A stretch of DNA of 64,000 nt from Apostichopus japonicus (GCF_037975245.1 NC_092572.1:17366269-17430268), one strand, 5' to 3'. Counted from the first letter of the stretch, positions 47,255 to 62,400 are shown. The notes: generated by a model not told the origin, from the letters alone. Translations and numbers: made by a program.

Positions 47255-50200
47255 GTGATCGAGACTCTCTTTTGCATCCCTGGTTCGAACCCCGGGTGAT
47301 GACGTCTTTTGCCGATCTTTTACAGCAAGTGCCTACACGGGGAGCTGTAAGTATTAGTTAATCCACCTAATATCTCAGTCCAAACAGTGGCGCGATGGCT
47401 TGGCGCACTGTACGAGCTGGTGATCGAGACTCTCTTTTGCATCCCTGGTTCGAACCCCGGGTGATGACGTCTTTTGCCGATCTTTTACAGCAAGTGCCTA
47501 CACGGGGAGCTGTAAGTATTAGTTAATCCACCTAATATCTCAGTCCAAACAGTGGCGCGATGGCTTGGCGCACTGTACGAGCTGGTGATCGAGACTCTCT
47601 TTTGCATCCCTGGTTCGAACCCCGGGTGATGACGTCTTTTGCCGATCTTTTACAGCAAGTGCCTACACGGGGAGCTGTAAGTATTAGTTAATCCACCTAA
47701 TATCTCAGTCCAAACAGTGGCGCGATGGCTTGGCGCACTGTACGAGCTGGTGATCGAGACTCTCTTTTGCATCCCTGGTTCGAACCCCGGGTGATGACGT
47801 CTTTTGCCGATCTTTTACAGCAAGTGCCTACACGGGGAGCTGTAAGTATTAGTTAATCCACCTAATATCTCAGTCCAAACAGTGGCGCGATGGCTTGGCG
47901 CACTGTACGAGCTGGTGATCGAGACTCTCTTTTGCATCCCTGGTTCGAACCCCGGGTGATGACGTCTTTTGCCGATCTTTTACAGCAAGTGCCTACACGG
48001 GGAGCTGTAAGTATTAGTTAATCCACCTAATATCTCAGTCCAAACAGTGGCGCGATGGCTTGGCGCACTGTACGAGCTGGTGATCGAGACTCTCTTTTGC
48101 ATCCCTGGTTCGAACCCCGGGTGATGACGTCTTTTGCCGATCTTTTACAGCAAGTGCCTACACGGGGAGCTGTAAGTATTAGTTAATCCACCTAATATCT
48201 CAGTCCAAACAGTGGCGCGATGGCTTGGCGCACTGTACGAGCTGGTGATCGAGACTCTCTTTTGCATCCCTGGTTCGAACCCCGGGTGATGACGTCTTTT
48301 GCCGATCTTTTACAGCAAGTGCCTACACGGGGAGCTGTAAGTATTAGTTAATCCACCTAATATCTCAGTCCAAACAGTGGCGCGATGGCTTGGCGCACTG
48401 TACGAGCTGGTGATCGAGACTCTCTTTTGCATCCCTGGTTCGAACCCCGGGTGATGACGTCTTTTGCCGATCTTTTACAGCAAGTGCCTACACGGGGAGC
48501 TGTAAGTATTAGTTAATCCACCTAATATCTCAGTCCAAACAGTGGCGCGATGGCTTGGCGCACTGTACGAGCTGGTGATCGAGACTCTCTTTTGCATCCC
48601 TGGTTCGAACCCCGGGTGATGACGTCTTTTGCCGATCTTTTACAGCAAGTGCCTACACGGGGAGCTGTAAGTATTAGTTAATCCACCTAATATCTCAGTC
48701 CAAACAGTGGCGCGATGGCTTGGCGCACTGTACGAGCTGGTGATCGAGACTCTCTTTTGCATCCCTGGTTCGAACCCCGGGTGATGACGTCTTTTGCCGA
48801 TCTTTTACAGCAAGTGCCTACACGGGGAGCTGTAAGTATTAGTTAATCCACCTAATATCTCAGTCCAAACAGTGGCGCGATGGCTTGGCGCACTGTACGA
48901 GCTGGTGATCGAGACTCTCTTTTGCATCCCTGGTTCGAACCCCGGGTGATGACGTCTTTTGCCGATCTTTTACAGCAAGTGCCTACACGGGGAGCTGTAA
49001 GTATTAGTTAATCCACCTAATATCTCAGTCCAAACAGTGGCGCGATGGCTTGGCGCACTGTACGAGCTGGTGATCGAGACTCTCTTTTGCATCCCTGGTT
49101 CGAACCCCGGGTGATGACGTCTTTTGCCGATCTTTTACAGCAAGTGCCTACACGGGGAGCTGTAAGTATTAGTTAATCCACCTAATATCTCAGTCCAAAC
49201 AGTGGCGCGATGGCTTGGCGCACTGTACGAGCTGGTGATCGAGACTCTCTTTTGCATCCCTGGTTCGAACCCCGGGTGATGACGTCTTTTGCCGATCTTT
49301 TACAGCAAGTGCCTACACGGGGAGCTGTAAGTATTAGTTAATCCACCTAATATCTCAGTCCAAACAGTGGCGCGATGGCTTGGCGCACTGTACGAGCTGG
49401 TGATCGAGACTCTCTTTTGCATCCCTGGTTCGAACCCCGGGTGATGACGTCTTTTGCCGATCTTTTACAGCAAGTGCCTACACGGGGAGCTGTAAGTATT
49501 AGTTAATCCACCTAATATCTCAGTCCAAACAGTGGCGCGATGGCTTGGCGCACTGTACGAGCTGGTGATCGAGACTCTCTTTTGCATCCCTGGTTCGAAC
49601 CCCGGGTGATGACGTCTTTTGCCGATCTTTTACAGCAAGTGCCTACACGGGGAGCTGTAAGTATTAGTTAATCCACCTAATATCTCAGTCCAAACAGTGG
49701 CGCGATGGCTTGGCGCACTGTACGAGCTGGTGATCGAGACTCTCTTTTGCATCCCTGGTTCGAACCCCGGGTGATGACGTCTTTTGCCGATCTTTTACAG
49801 CAAGTGCCTACACGGGGAGCTGTAAGTATTAGTTAATCCACCTAATATCTCAGTCCAAACAGTGGCGCGATGGCTTGGCGCACTGTACGAGCTGGTGATC
49901 GAGACTCTCTTTTGCATCCCTGGTTCGAACCCCGGGTGATGACGTCTTTTGCCGATCTTTTACAGCAAGTGCCTACACGGGGAGCTGTAAGTATTAGTTA
50001 ATCCACCTAATATCTCAGTCCAAACAGTGGCGCGATGGCTTGGCGCACTGTACGAGCTGGTGATCGAGACTCTCTTTTGCATCCCTGGTTCGAACCCCGG
50101 GTGATGACGTCTTTTGCCGATCTTTTACAGCAAGTGCCTACACGGGGAGCTGTAAGTATTAGTTAATCCACCTAATATCTCAGTCCAAACAGTGGCGCGA

Positions 50201-53200
50201 TGGCTTGGCGCACTGTACGAGCTGGTGATCGAGACTCTCTTTTGCATCCCTGGTTCGAACCCCGGGTGATGACGTCTTTTGCCGATCTTTTACAGCAAGT
50301 GCCTACACGGGGAGCTGTAAGTATTAGTTAATCCACCTAATATCTCAGTCCAAACAGTGGCGCGATGGCTTGGCGCACTGTACGAGCTGGTGATCGAGAC
50401 TCTCTTTTGCATCCCTGGTTCGAACCCCGGGTGATGACGTCTTTTGCCGATCTTTTACAGCAAGTGCCTACACGGGGAGCTGTAAGTATTAGTTAATCCA
50501 CCTAATATCTCAGTCCAAACAGTGGCGCGATGGCTTGGCGCACTGTACGAGCTGGTGATCGAGACTCTCTTTTGCATCCCTGGTTCGAACCCCGGGTGAT
50601 GACGTCTTTTGCCGATCTTTTACAGCAAGTGCCTACACGGGGAGCTGTAAGTATTAGTTAATCCACCTAATATCTCAGTCCAAACAGTGGCGCGATGGCT
50701 TGGCGCACTGTACGAGCTGGTGATCGAGACTCTCTTTTGCATCCCTGGTTCGAACCCCGGGTGATGACGTCTTTTGCCGATCTTTTACAGCAAGTGCCTA
50801 CACGGGGAGCTGTAAGTATTAGTTAATCCACCTAATATCTCAGTCCAAACAGTGGCGCGATGGCTTGGCGCACTGTACGAGCTGGTGATCGAGACTCTCT
50901 TTTGCATCCCTGGTTCGAACCCCGGGTGATGACGTCTTTTGCCGATCTTTTACAGCAAGTGCCTACACGGGGAGCTGTAAGTATTAGTTAATCCACCTAA
51001 TATCTCAGTCCAAACAGTGGCGCGATGGCTTGGCGCACTGTACGAGCTGGTGATCGAGACTCTCTTTTGCATCCCTGGTTCGAACCCCGGGTGATGACGT
51101 CTTTTGCCGATCTTTTACAGCAAGTGCCTACACGGGGAGCTGTAAGTATTAGTTAATCCACCTAATATCTCAGTCCAAACAGTGGCGCGATGGCTTGGCG
51201 CACTGTACGAGCTGGTGATCGAGACTCTCTTTTGCATCCCTGGTTCGAACCCCGGGTGATGACGTCTTTTGCCGATCTTTTACAGCAAGTGCCTACACGG
51301 GGAGCTGTAAGTATTAGTTAATCCACCTAATATCTCAGTCCAAACAGTGGCGCGATGGCTTGGCGCACTGTACGAGCTGGTGATCGAGACTCTCTTTTGC
51401 ATCCCTGGTTCGAACCCCGGGTGATGACGTCTTTTGCCGATCTTTTACAGCAAGTGCCTACACGGGGAGCTGTAAGTATTAGTTAATCCACCTAATATCT
51501 CAGTCCAAACAGTGGCGCGATGGCTTGGCGCACTGTACGAGCTGGTGATCGAGACTCTCTTTTGCATCCCTGGTTCGAACCCCGGGTGATGACGTCTTTT
51601 GCCGATCTTTTACAGCAAGTGCCTACACGGGGAGCTGTAAGTATTAGTTAATCCACCTAATATCTCAGTCCAAACAGTGGCGCGATGGCTTGGCGCACTG
51701 TACGAGCTGGTGATCGAGACTCTCTTTTGCATCCCTGGTTCGAACCCCGGGTGATGACGTCTTTTGCCGATCTTTTACAGCAAGTGCCTACACGGGGAGC
51801 TGTAAGTATTAGTTAATCCACCTAATATCTCAGTCCAAACAGTGGCGCGATGGCTTGGCGCACTGTACGAGCTGGTGATCGAGACTCTCTTTTGCATCCC
51901 TGGTTCGAACCCCGGGTGATGACGTCTTTTGCCGATCTTTTACAGCAAGTGCCTACACGGGGAGCTGTAAGTATTAGTTAATCCACCTAATATCTCAGTC
52001 CAAACAGTGGCGCGATGGCTTGGCGCACTGTACGAGCTGGTGATCGAGACTCTCTTTTGCATCCCTGGTTCGAACCCCGGGTGATGACGTCTTTTGCCGA
52101 TCTTTTACAGCAAGTGCCTACACGGGGAGCTGTAAGTATTAGTTAATCCACCTAATATCTCAGTCCAAACAGTGGCGCGATGGCTTGGCGCACTGTACGA
52201 GCTGGTGATCGAGACTCTCTTTTGCATCCCTGGTTCGAACCCCGGGTGATGACGTCTTTTGCCGATCTTTTACAGCAAGTGCCTACACGGGGAGCTGTAA
52301 GTATTAGTTAATCCACCTAATATCTCAGTCCAAACAGTGGCGCGATGGCTTGGCGCACTGTACGAGCTGGTGATCGAGACTCTCTTTTGCATCCCTGGTT
52401 CGAACCCCGGGTGATGACGTCTTTTGCCGATCTTTTACAGCAAGTGCCTACACGGGGAGCTGTAAGTATTAGTTAATCCACCTAATATCTCAGTCCAAAC
52501 AGTGGCGCGATGGCTTGGCGCACTGTACGAGCTGGTGATCGAGACTCTCTTTTGCATCCCTGGTTCGAACCCCGGGTGATGACGTCTTTTGCCGATCTTT
52601 TACAGCAAGTGCCTACACGGGGAGCTGTAAGTATTAGTTAATCCACCTAATATCTCAGTCCAAACAGTGGCGCGATGGCTTGGCGCACTGTACGAGCTGG
52701 TGATCGAGACTCTCTTTTGCATCCCTGGTTCGAACCCCGGGTGATGACGTCTTTTGCCGATCTTTTACAGCAAGTGCCTACACGGGGAGCTGTAAGTATT
52801 AGTTAATCCACCTAATATCTCAGTCCAAACAGTGGCGCGATGGCTTGGCGCACTGTACGAGCTGGTGATCGAGACTCTCTTTTGCATCCCTGGTTCGAAC
52901 CCCGGGTGATGACGTCTTTTGCCGATCTTTTACAGCAAGTGCCTACACGGGGAGCTGTAAGTATTAGTTAATCCACCTAATATCTCAGTCCAAACAGTGG
53001 CGCGATGGCTTGGCGCACTGTACGAGCTGGTGATCGAGACTCTCTTTTGCATCCCTGGTTCGAACCCCGGGTGATGACGTCTTTTGCCGATCTTTTACAG
53101 CAAGTGCCTACACGGGGAGCTGTAAGTATTAGTTAATCCACCTAATATCTCAGTCCAAACAGTGGCGCGATGGCTTGGCGCACTGTACGAGCTGGTGATC

Positions 53201-56200
53201 GAGACTCTCTTTTGCATCCCTGGTTCGAACCCCGGGTGATGACGTCTTTTGCCGATCTTTTACAGCAAGTGCCTACACGGGGAGCTGTAAGTATTAGTTA
53301 ATCCACCTAATATCTCAGTCCAAACAGTGGCGCGATGGCTTGGCGCACTGTACGAGCTGGTGATCGAGACTCTCTTTTGCATCCCTGGTTCGAACCCCGG
53401 GTGATGACGTCTTTTGCCGATCTTTTACAGCAAGTGCCTACACGGGGAGCTGTAAGTATTAGTTAATCCACCTAATATCTCAGTCCAAACAGTGGCGCGA
53501 TGGCTTGGCGCACTGTACGAGCTGGTGATCGAGACTCTCTTTTGCATCCCTGGTTCGAACCCCGGGTGATGACGTCTTTTGCCGATCTTTTACAGCAAGT
53601 GCCTACACGGGGAGCTGTAAGTATTAGTTAATCCACCTAATATCTCAGTCCAAACAGTGGCGCGATGGCTTGGCGCACTGTACGAGCTGGTGATCGAGAC
53701 TCTCTTTTGCATCCCTGGTTCGAACCCCGGGTGATGACGTCTTTTGCCGATCTTTTACAGCAAGTGCCTACACGGGGAGCTGTAAGTATTAGTTAATCCA
53801 CCTAATATCTCAGTCCAAACAGTGGCGCGATGGCTTGGCGCACTGTACGAGCTGGTGATCGAGACTCTCTTTTGCATCCCTGGTTCGAACCCCGGGTGAT
53901 GACGTCTTTTGCCGATCTTTTACAGCAAGTGCCTACACGGGGAGCTGTAAGTATTAGTTAATCCACCTAATATCTCAGTCCAAACAGTGGCGCGATGGCT
54001 TGGCGCACTGTACGAGCTGGTGATCGAGACTCTCTTTTGCATCCCTGGTTCGAACCCCGGGTGATGACGTCTTTTGCCGATCTTTTACAGCAAGTGCCTA
54101 CACGGGGAGCTGTAAGTATTAGTTAATCCACCTAATATCTCAGTCCAAACAGTGGCGCGATGGCTTGGCGCACTGTACGAGCTGGTGATCGAGACTCTCT
54201 TTTGCATCCCTGGTTCGAACCCCGGGTGATGACGTCTTTTGCCGATCTTTTTACAGCAAGTGCCTACACGGGGAGCTGTAAGTATTAGTTAATCCACCTA
54301 ATATCTCAGTCCAAACAGTGGCGCGATGGCTTGGCGCACTGTACGAGCTGGTGATCGAGACTCTCTTTTGCATCCCTGGTTCGAACCCCGGGTGATGACG
54401 TCTTTTGCCGATCTTTTACAGCAAGTGCCTACACGGGGAGCTGTAAGTATTAGTTAATCCACCTAATATCTCAGTCCAAACAGTGGCGCGATGGCTTGGC
54501 GCACTGTACGAGCTGATGATCGAGACTCTCTTTTGCATCCCTGGTTCGAACCCCGGGTGATGACGTCTTTTGCCGATCTTTTACAGCAAGTGCCTACACG
54601 GGGAGCTGTAAGTATTAGTTAATCCACCTAATATCTCAGTCCAAACAGTGGCGCGATGGCTTGGCGCACTGTACGAGCTGATGATCGAGACTCTCTTTTG
54701 CATCCCTGGTTCGAACCCCGGGTGATGACGTCTTTTGCCGATCTTTTACAGCAAGTGCCTACACGGGGAGCTGTAAGTATTAGTTAATCCACCTAATATC
54801 TCAGTCCAAACAGTGGCGCGATGGCTTGGCGCACTGTACGAGCTGATGATCGAGACTCTCTTTTGCATCCCTGGTTCGAACCCCGGGTGATGACGTCTTT
54901 TGCCGATCTTTTACAGCAAGTGCCTACACGGGGAGCTGTAAGTATTAGTTAATCCACCTAATATCTCAGTCCAAACAGTGGCGCGATGGCTTGGCGCACT
55001 GTACGAGCTGATGATCGAGACTCTCTTTTGCATCCCTGGTTCGAACCCCCGGGTGATGACGTCTTTTGCCGATCTTTTACAGCAAGTGCCTACACGGGGA
55101 GCTGTAAGTATTAGTTAATCCACCTAATATCTCAGTCCAAACAGTGGCGCGATGGCTTGGCGCACTGTACGAGCTGATGATCGAGACTCTCTTTTGCATC
55201 CCTGGTTCGAACCCCGGTGATGACGTCTTTTGCCGATCTTTTACAGCAAGTGCCTACACGGGGAGCTGTAAGTATTAGTTAATCCACCTAATATCTCAGT
55301 CCAAACAGTGGCGCGATGGCTTGGCGCACTGTACGAGCTGATGATCGAGACTCTCTTTTGCATCCCTGGTTCGAACCCCGGGTGATGACGTCTTTTGCCG
55401 ATCTTTTACAGCAAGTGCCTACACGGGGAGCTGTAAGTATTAGTTAATCCACCTAATATCTCAGTCCAAACAGTGGCGCGATGGCTTGGCGCACTGTACG
55501 AGCTGATGATCGAGACTCTCTTTTGCATCCCTGGTTCGAACCCCGGGTGATGACGTCTTTTGCCGATCTTTTACAGCAAGTGCCTACACGGGGAGCTGTA
55601 AGTATTAGTTAATCCACCTAATATCTCAGTCCAAACAGTGCGCGATGGCTTGGCGCACTGTACGAGCTGGTGATCGAGACTCTCTTTTGCATCCCTGGTT
55701 CGAACCCCGGGTGATGACGTCTTTTGCCGATCTTTTACAGCAAGTGCCTACACGGGGAGCTGTAAGTATTAGTTAATCCACCTAATATCTCAGTCCAAAC
55801 AGTGGCGCGATGGCTTGGCGCACTGTACGAGCTGGTGATCGAGACTCTCTTTTGCATCCCTGGTTCGAACCCCGGGTGATGACGTCTTTTGCCGATCTTT
55901 TACAGCAAGTGCCTACACGGGGAGCTGTAAGTATTAGTTAATCCACCTAATATCTCAGTCCAAACAGTGGCGCGATGGCTTGGCGCACTGTACGAGCTGG
56001 TGATCGAGACTCTCTTTTGCATCCCTGGTTCGAACCCCGGGTGATGACGTCTTTTGCCGATCTTTTACAGCAAGTGCCTACACGGGGAGCTGTAAGTATT
56101 AGTTAATCCACCTAATATCTCAGTCCAAACAGTGGCGCGATGGCTTGGCGCACTGTACGAGCTGGTGATCGAGACTCTCTTTTGCATCCCTGGTTCGAAC

Positions 56201-59200
56201 CCCGGGTGATGACGTCTTTTGCCGATCTTTTACAGCAAGTGCCTACACGGGGAGCTGTAAGTATTAGTTAATCCACCTAATATCTCAGTCCAAACAGTGG
56301 CGCGATGGCTTGGCGCACTGTACGAGCTGGTGATCGAGACTCTCTTTTGCATCCCTGGTTCGAACCCCGGGTGATGACGTCTTTTGCCGATCTTTTACAG
56401 CAAGTGCCTACACGGGGAGCTGTAAGTATTAGTTAATCCACCTAATATCTCAGTCCAAACAGTGGCGCGATGGCTTGGCGCACTGTACGAGCTGGTGATC
56501 GAGACTCTCTTTTGCATCCCTGGTTCGAACCCCGGGTGATGACGTCTTTTGCCGATCTTTTACAGCAAGTGCCTACACGGGAGCTGTAAGTATTAGTTAA
56601 TCCACCTAATATCTCAGTCCAAACAGTGGCGCGATGGCTTGGCGCACTGTACGAGCTGGTGATCGAGACTCTCTTTTGCATCCCTGGTTCGAACCCCGGG
56701 TGATGACGTCTTTTGCCGATCTTTTACAGCAAGTGCCTACACGGGGAGCTGTAAGTATTAGTTAATCCACCTAATATCTCAGTCCAAACAGTGGCGCGAT
56801 GGCTTGGCGCACTGTACGAGCTGGTGATCGAGACTCTCTTTTGCATCCTGGTTCGAACCCCGGGTGATGACGTCTTTTGCCGATCTTTTACAGCAAGTGC
56901 CTACACGGGGAGCTGTAAGTATTAGTTAATCCACCTAATATCTCAGTCCAAACAGTGGCGCGATGGCTTGGCGCACTGTACGAGCTGGTGATCGAGACTC
57001 TCTTTTGCATCCCTGGTTCGAACCCCGGGTGATGACGTCTTTTGCCGATCTTTTACAGCAAGTGCCTACACGGGGAGCTGTAAGTATTAGTTAATCCACC
57101 TAATATCTCAGTCCAAACAGTGGCGCGATGGCTTGGCGCACTGTACGAGCTGGTGATCGAGACTCTCTTTTGCATCCCTGGTTCGAACCCCGGGTGATGA
57201 CGTCTTTTGCCGATCTTTTACAGCAAGTGCCTACACGGGGAGCTGTAAGTATTAGTTAATCCACCTAATATCTCAGTCCAAACAGTGGCGCGATGGCTTG
57301 GCCGCACTGTACGAGCTGGTGATCGAGACTCTCTTTTGCATCCCTGGTTCGAACCCCGGGTGATGACGTCTTTTGCCGATCTTTTACAGCAAGTGCCTAC
57401 ACGGGGAGCTGTAAGTATTAGTTAATCCACCTAATATCTCAGTCCAAACAGTGGCGCGATGGCTTGGCGCACTGTACGAGCTGGTGATCGAGACTCTCTT
57501 TTGCATCCCTGGTTCGAACCCCGGGTGATGACGTCTTTTGCCGATCTTTTACAGCAAGTGCCTACACGGGGAGCTGTAAGTATTAGTTAATCCACCTAAT
57601 ATCTCAGTCCAAACAGTGGCGCGATGGCTTGGCGCACTGTACGAGCTGGTGATCGAGACTCTCTTTTGCATCCCTGGTTCGAACCCCGGGTGATGACGTC
57701 TTTTGCCGATCTTTTACAGCAAGTGCCTACACGGGGAGCTGTAAGTATTAGTTAATCCACCTAATATCTCAGTCCAAACAGTGGCGCGATGGCTTGGCGC
57801 ACTGTACGAGCTGGTGATCGAGACTCTCTTTTGCATCCCTGGTTCGAACCCCGGGTGATGACGTCTTTTGCCGATCTTTTACAGCAAGTTGCCTACACGG
57901 GGAGCTGTAAGTATTAGTTAATCCACCTAATATCTCAGTCCAAACAGTGGCGCGATGGCTTGGCGCACTGTACGAGCTGGTGATCGAGACTCTCTTTTGC
58001 ATCCCTGGTTCGAACCCCGGGTGATGACGTCTTTTGCCGATCTTTTACAGCAAGTGCCTACACGGGGAGCTGTAAGTATTAGTTAATCCACCTAATATCT
58101 CAGTCCAAACAGTGGCGCGATGGCTTGGCGCACTGTACGAGCTGGTGATCGAGACTCTCTTTTGCATCCCTGGTTCGAACCCCCGGGTGATGACGTCTTT
58201 TGCCGATCTTTTACAGCAAGTGCCTACACGGGGAGCTGTAAGTATTAGTTAATCCACCTAATATCTCAGTCCAAACAGTGGCGCGATGGCTTGGCGCACT
58301 GTACGAGCTGATGATCGAGACTCTCTTTTGCATCCCTGGTTCGAACCCCGGGTGATGACGTCTTTTGCCGATCTTTTACAGCAAGTGCCTACACGGGGAG
58401 CTGTAAGTATTAGTTAATCCACCTAATATCTCAGTCCAAACAGTGGCGCGATGGCTTGGCGCACTGTACGAGCTGATGATCGAGACTCTCTTTTGCATCC
58501 CTGGTTCGAACCCCGGGTGATGACGTCTTTTGCCGATCTTTTACAGCAAGTGCCTACACGGGGAGCTGTAAGTATTAGTTAATCCACCTAATATCTCAGT
58601 CCAAACAGTGGCGCGATGGCTTGGCGCACTGTACGAGCTGATGATCGAGACTCTCTTTTGCATCCCTGGTTCGAACCCCGGGTGATGACGTCTTTTGCCG
58701 ATCTTTTACAGCAAGTGCCTACACGGGGAGCTGTAAGTATTAGTTAATCCACCTAATATCTCAGTCCAAACAGTGGCGCGATGGCTTGGCGCACTGTACG
58801 AGCTGGATGATCGAGACTCTCTTTTGCATCCCTGGTTCGAACCCCGGGTGATGACGTCTTTTGCCGATCTTTTACAGCAAGTGCCTACACGGGGAGCTGT
58901 AAGTATTAGTTAATCCACCTAATATCTCAGTCCAAACAGTGGCGCGATGGCTTGGCGCACTGTACGAGCTGGTGATCGAGACTCTCTTTTGCATCCCTGG
59001 TTCGAACCCCGGGTGATGACGTCTTTTGCCGATCTTTTACAGCAAGTGCCTACACGGGGAGCTGTAAGTATTAGTTAATCCACCTAATATCTCAGTCCAA
59101 ACAGTGGCGCGATGGCTTGGCGCACTGTACGAGCTGGTGATCGAGACTCTCTTTTGCATCCCTGGTTCGAACCCCCGGGTGATGACGTCTTTTGCCGATC

Positions 59201-59342
59201 TTTTACAGCAAGTGCCTACACGGGGAGCTGTAAGTATTAGTTAATCCACCTAATATCTCAGTCCAAACAGTGGCGCGATGGCTTGGCGCACTGTACGAGC
59301 TGGTGATCGAGACTCTCTTTTGCATCCCCTGGTTCGAAACAT

Positions 59343-59442
59343 NNNNNNNNNNNNNNNNNNNNNNNNNNNNNNNNNNNNNNNNNNNNNNNNNNNNNNNNNN
59401 NNNNNNNNNNNNNNNNNNNNNNNNNNNNNNNNNNNNNNNNNN
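59343..59442. other. Assembly gap (100 N)
   Basis: Exactly 100 N, length probably unknown. Orientation is plus on both sides, but the satellite changes from family 2 to family 1 across it. The two short ORFs that run through the N are artefacts. Confidence 0.98.
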
Positions 59443-62400
59443 CGCACTGTACGAGCTCATGATCGAGACTCTCTTTTGCATCCCTGGTTCGAACCCCGGG
59501 TGATGACGCCTTTTGCCGATCTTTTACAGCAAGTGCCTACACGGGGAGCTGTAAGTATTAGTTAATCCACCTAATATCTCAGTCCATACAGTGGCGGGAT
59601 GGCTCGGCGCACTGTACGAGCTCATGATCGAGACTCTCTTTTGCATCCCTGGTTCGAACCCCGGGTGATGACGCCTTTTGCCGATCTTTTACAGCAAGTG
59701 CCTACACGGGGAGCTGTAAGTATTAGTTAATCCACCTAATATCTCAGTCCATACAGTGGCGGGATGGCTCGGCGCACTGTACGAGCTCATGATCGAGACT
59801 CTCTTTTGCATCCCTGGTTCGAACCCCGGGTGATGACGTCTTTTGCCGATCTTTTACAGCAAGTGCCTACACGGGGAGCTGTAAGTATTAGTTAATCCAC
59901 CTAATATCTCAGTCCATACAGTGGCGGGATGGCTCGGCGCACTGTACGAGCTCATGATCGAGACTCTCTTTTGCATCCCTGGTTCGAACCCCGGGTGATG
60001 ACGTCTTTTGCCGATCTTTTACAGCAAGTGCCTACACGGGGAGCTGTAAGTATTAGTTAATCCACCTAATATCTCAGTCCATACAGTGGCGGGATGGCTC
60101 GGCGCACTGTACGAGCTCATGATCGAGACTCTCTTTTGCATCCCTGGTTCGAACCCCGGGTGATGACGTCTTTTGCCGATCTTTTACAGCAAGTGCCTAC
60201 ACGGGGAGCTGTAAGTATTAGTTAATCCACCTAATATCTCAGTCCATACAGTGGCGGGATGGCTCGGCGCACTGTACGAGCTCATGATCGAGACTCTCTT
60301 TTGCATCCCTGGTTCGAACCCCGGGTGATGACGCCTTTTGCCGATCTTTTACAGCAAGTGCCTACACGGGGAGCTGTAAGTATTAGTTAATCCACCTAAT
60401 ATCTCAGTCCATACAGTGGCGGGATGGCTCGGCGCACTGTACGAGCTCATGATCGAGACTCTCTTTTGCATCCCTGGTTCGAACCCCGGGTGATGACGTC
60501 TTTTGCCGATCTTTTACAGCAAGTGCCTACACGGGGAGCTGTAAGTATTAGTTAATCCACCTAATATCTCAGTCCATACAGTGGCGGGATGGCTCGGCGC
60601 ACTGTACGAGCTCATGATCGAGACTCTCTTTTGCATCCCTGGTTCGAACCCCGGGTGATGACGCCTTTTGCCGATCTTTTACAGCAAGTGCCTACACGGG
60701 GAGCTGTAAGTATTAGTTAATCCACCTAATATCTCAGTCCATACAGTGGCGGGATGGCTCGGCGCACTGTACGAGCTCATGATCGAGACTCTCTTTTGCA
60801 TCCCTGGTTCGAACCCCGGGTGATGACGCCTTTTGCCGATCTTTTACAGCAAGTGCCTACACGGGGAGCTGTAAGTATTAGTTAATCCACCTAATATCTC
60901 AGTCCATACAGTGGCGGGATGGCTCGGCGCACTGTACGAGCTCATGATCGAGACTCTCTTTTGCATCCCTGGTTCGAACCCCGGGTGATGACGCCTTTTG
61001 CCGATCTTTTACAGCAAGTGCCTACACGGGGAGCTGTAAGTATTAGTTAATCCACCTAATATCTCAGTCCATACAGTGGCGGGATGGCTCGGCGCACTGT
61101 ACGAGCTCATGATCGAGACTCTCTTTTGCATCCCTGGTTCGAACCCCGGGTGATGACGCCTTTTGCCGATCTTTTACAGCAAGTGCCTACACGGGGAGCT
61201 GTAAGTATTAGTTAATCCACCTAATATCTCAGTCCATACAGTGGCGGGATGGCTCGGCGCACTGTACGAGCTCATGATCGAGACTCTCTTTTGCATCCCT
61301 GGTTCGAACCCCGGGTGATGACGTCTTTTGCCGATCTTTTACAGCAAGTGCCTACACGGGGAGCTGTAAGTATTAGTTAATCCACCTAGTATCTCAGTCC
61401 ATACAGTGGCGGGATGGCTCGGCGCACTGTACGAGCTCATGATCGAGACTCTCTTTTGCATCCCTGGTTCGAACCCCGGGTGATGACGCCTTTTGCCGAT
61501 CTTTTACAGCAAGTGCCTACACGGGGAGCTGTAAGTATTAGTTAATCCACCTAGTATCTCAGTCCATACAGTGGCGGGATGGCTCGGCGCACTGTACGAG
61601 CTCATGATCGAGACTCTCTTTTGCATCCCTGGTTCGAACCCCGGGTGATGACGCCTTTTGCCGATCTTTTACAGCAAGTGCCTACACGGGGAGCTGTAAG
61701 TATTAGTTAATCCACCTAATATCTCAGTCCATACAGTGGCGGGATGGCTCGGCGCACTGTACGAGCTCATGATCGAGACTCTCTTTTGCATCCCTGGTTC
61801 GAACCCCGGGTGATGACGCCTTTTGCCGATCTTTTACAGCAAGTGCCTACACGGGGAGCTGTAAGTATTAGTTAATCCACCTAATATCTCAGTCCATACA
61901 GTGGCGGGATGGCTCGGCGCACTGTACGAGCTCATGATCGAGACTCTCTTTTGCATCCCTGGTTCGAACCCCGGGTGATGACGCCTTTTGCCGATCTTTT
62001 ACAGCAAGTGCCTACACGGGGAGCTGTAAGTATTAGTTAATCCACCTAATATCTCAGTCCATACAGTGGCGGGATGGCTCGGCGCACTGTACGAGCTCAT
62101 GATCGAGACTCTCTTTTGCATCCCTGGTTCGAACCCCGGGTGATGACGCCTTTTGCCGATCTTTTACAGCAAGTGCCTACACGGGGAGCTGTAAGTATTA
62201 GTTAATCCACCTAATATCTCAGTCCATACAGTGGCGGGATGGCTCGGCGCACTGTACGAGCTCATGATCGAGACTCTCTTTTGCATCCCTGGTTCGAACC
62301 CCGGGTGATGACGTCTTTTGCCGATCTTTTACAGCAAGTGCCTACACGGGGAGCTGTAAGTATTAGTTAATCCACCTAATATCTCAGTCCATACAGTGGC

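Larger units (their letters stand above)
46421..54351 (+). repeat. Forty-nine consecutive units with GAGCTGGTGATC
   Basis: GAGCTGGTGATC replaces GAGCTGATGATC. The distance equals 48 units plus a net 10 bases, explained by a 10-bp duplication at 47235-47254, one lost C near 46951 and one extra T near 54251. The A form returns from about 54515 to 55512, the G form again from about 55665 to 58155, the A form from about 58312 to 58645, and the G form again from about 58972 to the gap. Confidence 0.9.
35991..59342 (+). repeat. 165-bp satellite array, plus orientation, family 2, about 141 units
   Basis: Family 2 differs from family 1 at four linked places: CCAAACAG for CCATACAG, GCGATGG for GGGATGG, CTTGG for CTCGG, and GAGCTG for GAGCTC. 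All four switch together between neighbouring units (after about 35850 and by 35998). All units have GACGTC. Single-base indels are more frequent than in family 1 (for example near 36652, 36885, 36912, 37771, 38030). Sub-blocks with private variants are listed separately. The last bases before the gap (GCATCCCCTGG, CGAAACAT) look like contig-end errors. No gene is present. Confidence 0.96.

Noticed and set aside
37632-58002. Repeated 77-79-aa ORFs in the satellite (37632, 38125, 42743, 56442, 57769)
   Set aside because: Each one spans a one-base indel that joins two frames of the repeat. The units without the indel have no such ORF.
59203-59565. Four ORFs crossing the second gap
   Set aside because: They run through 100 N, so their reading frames have no meaning.
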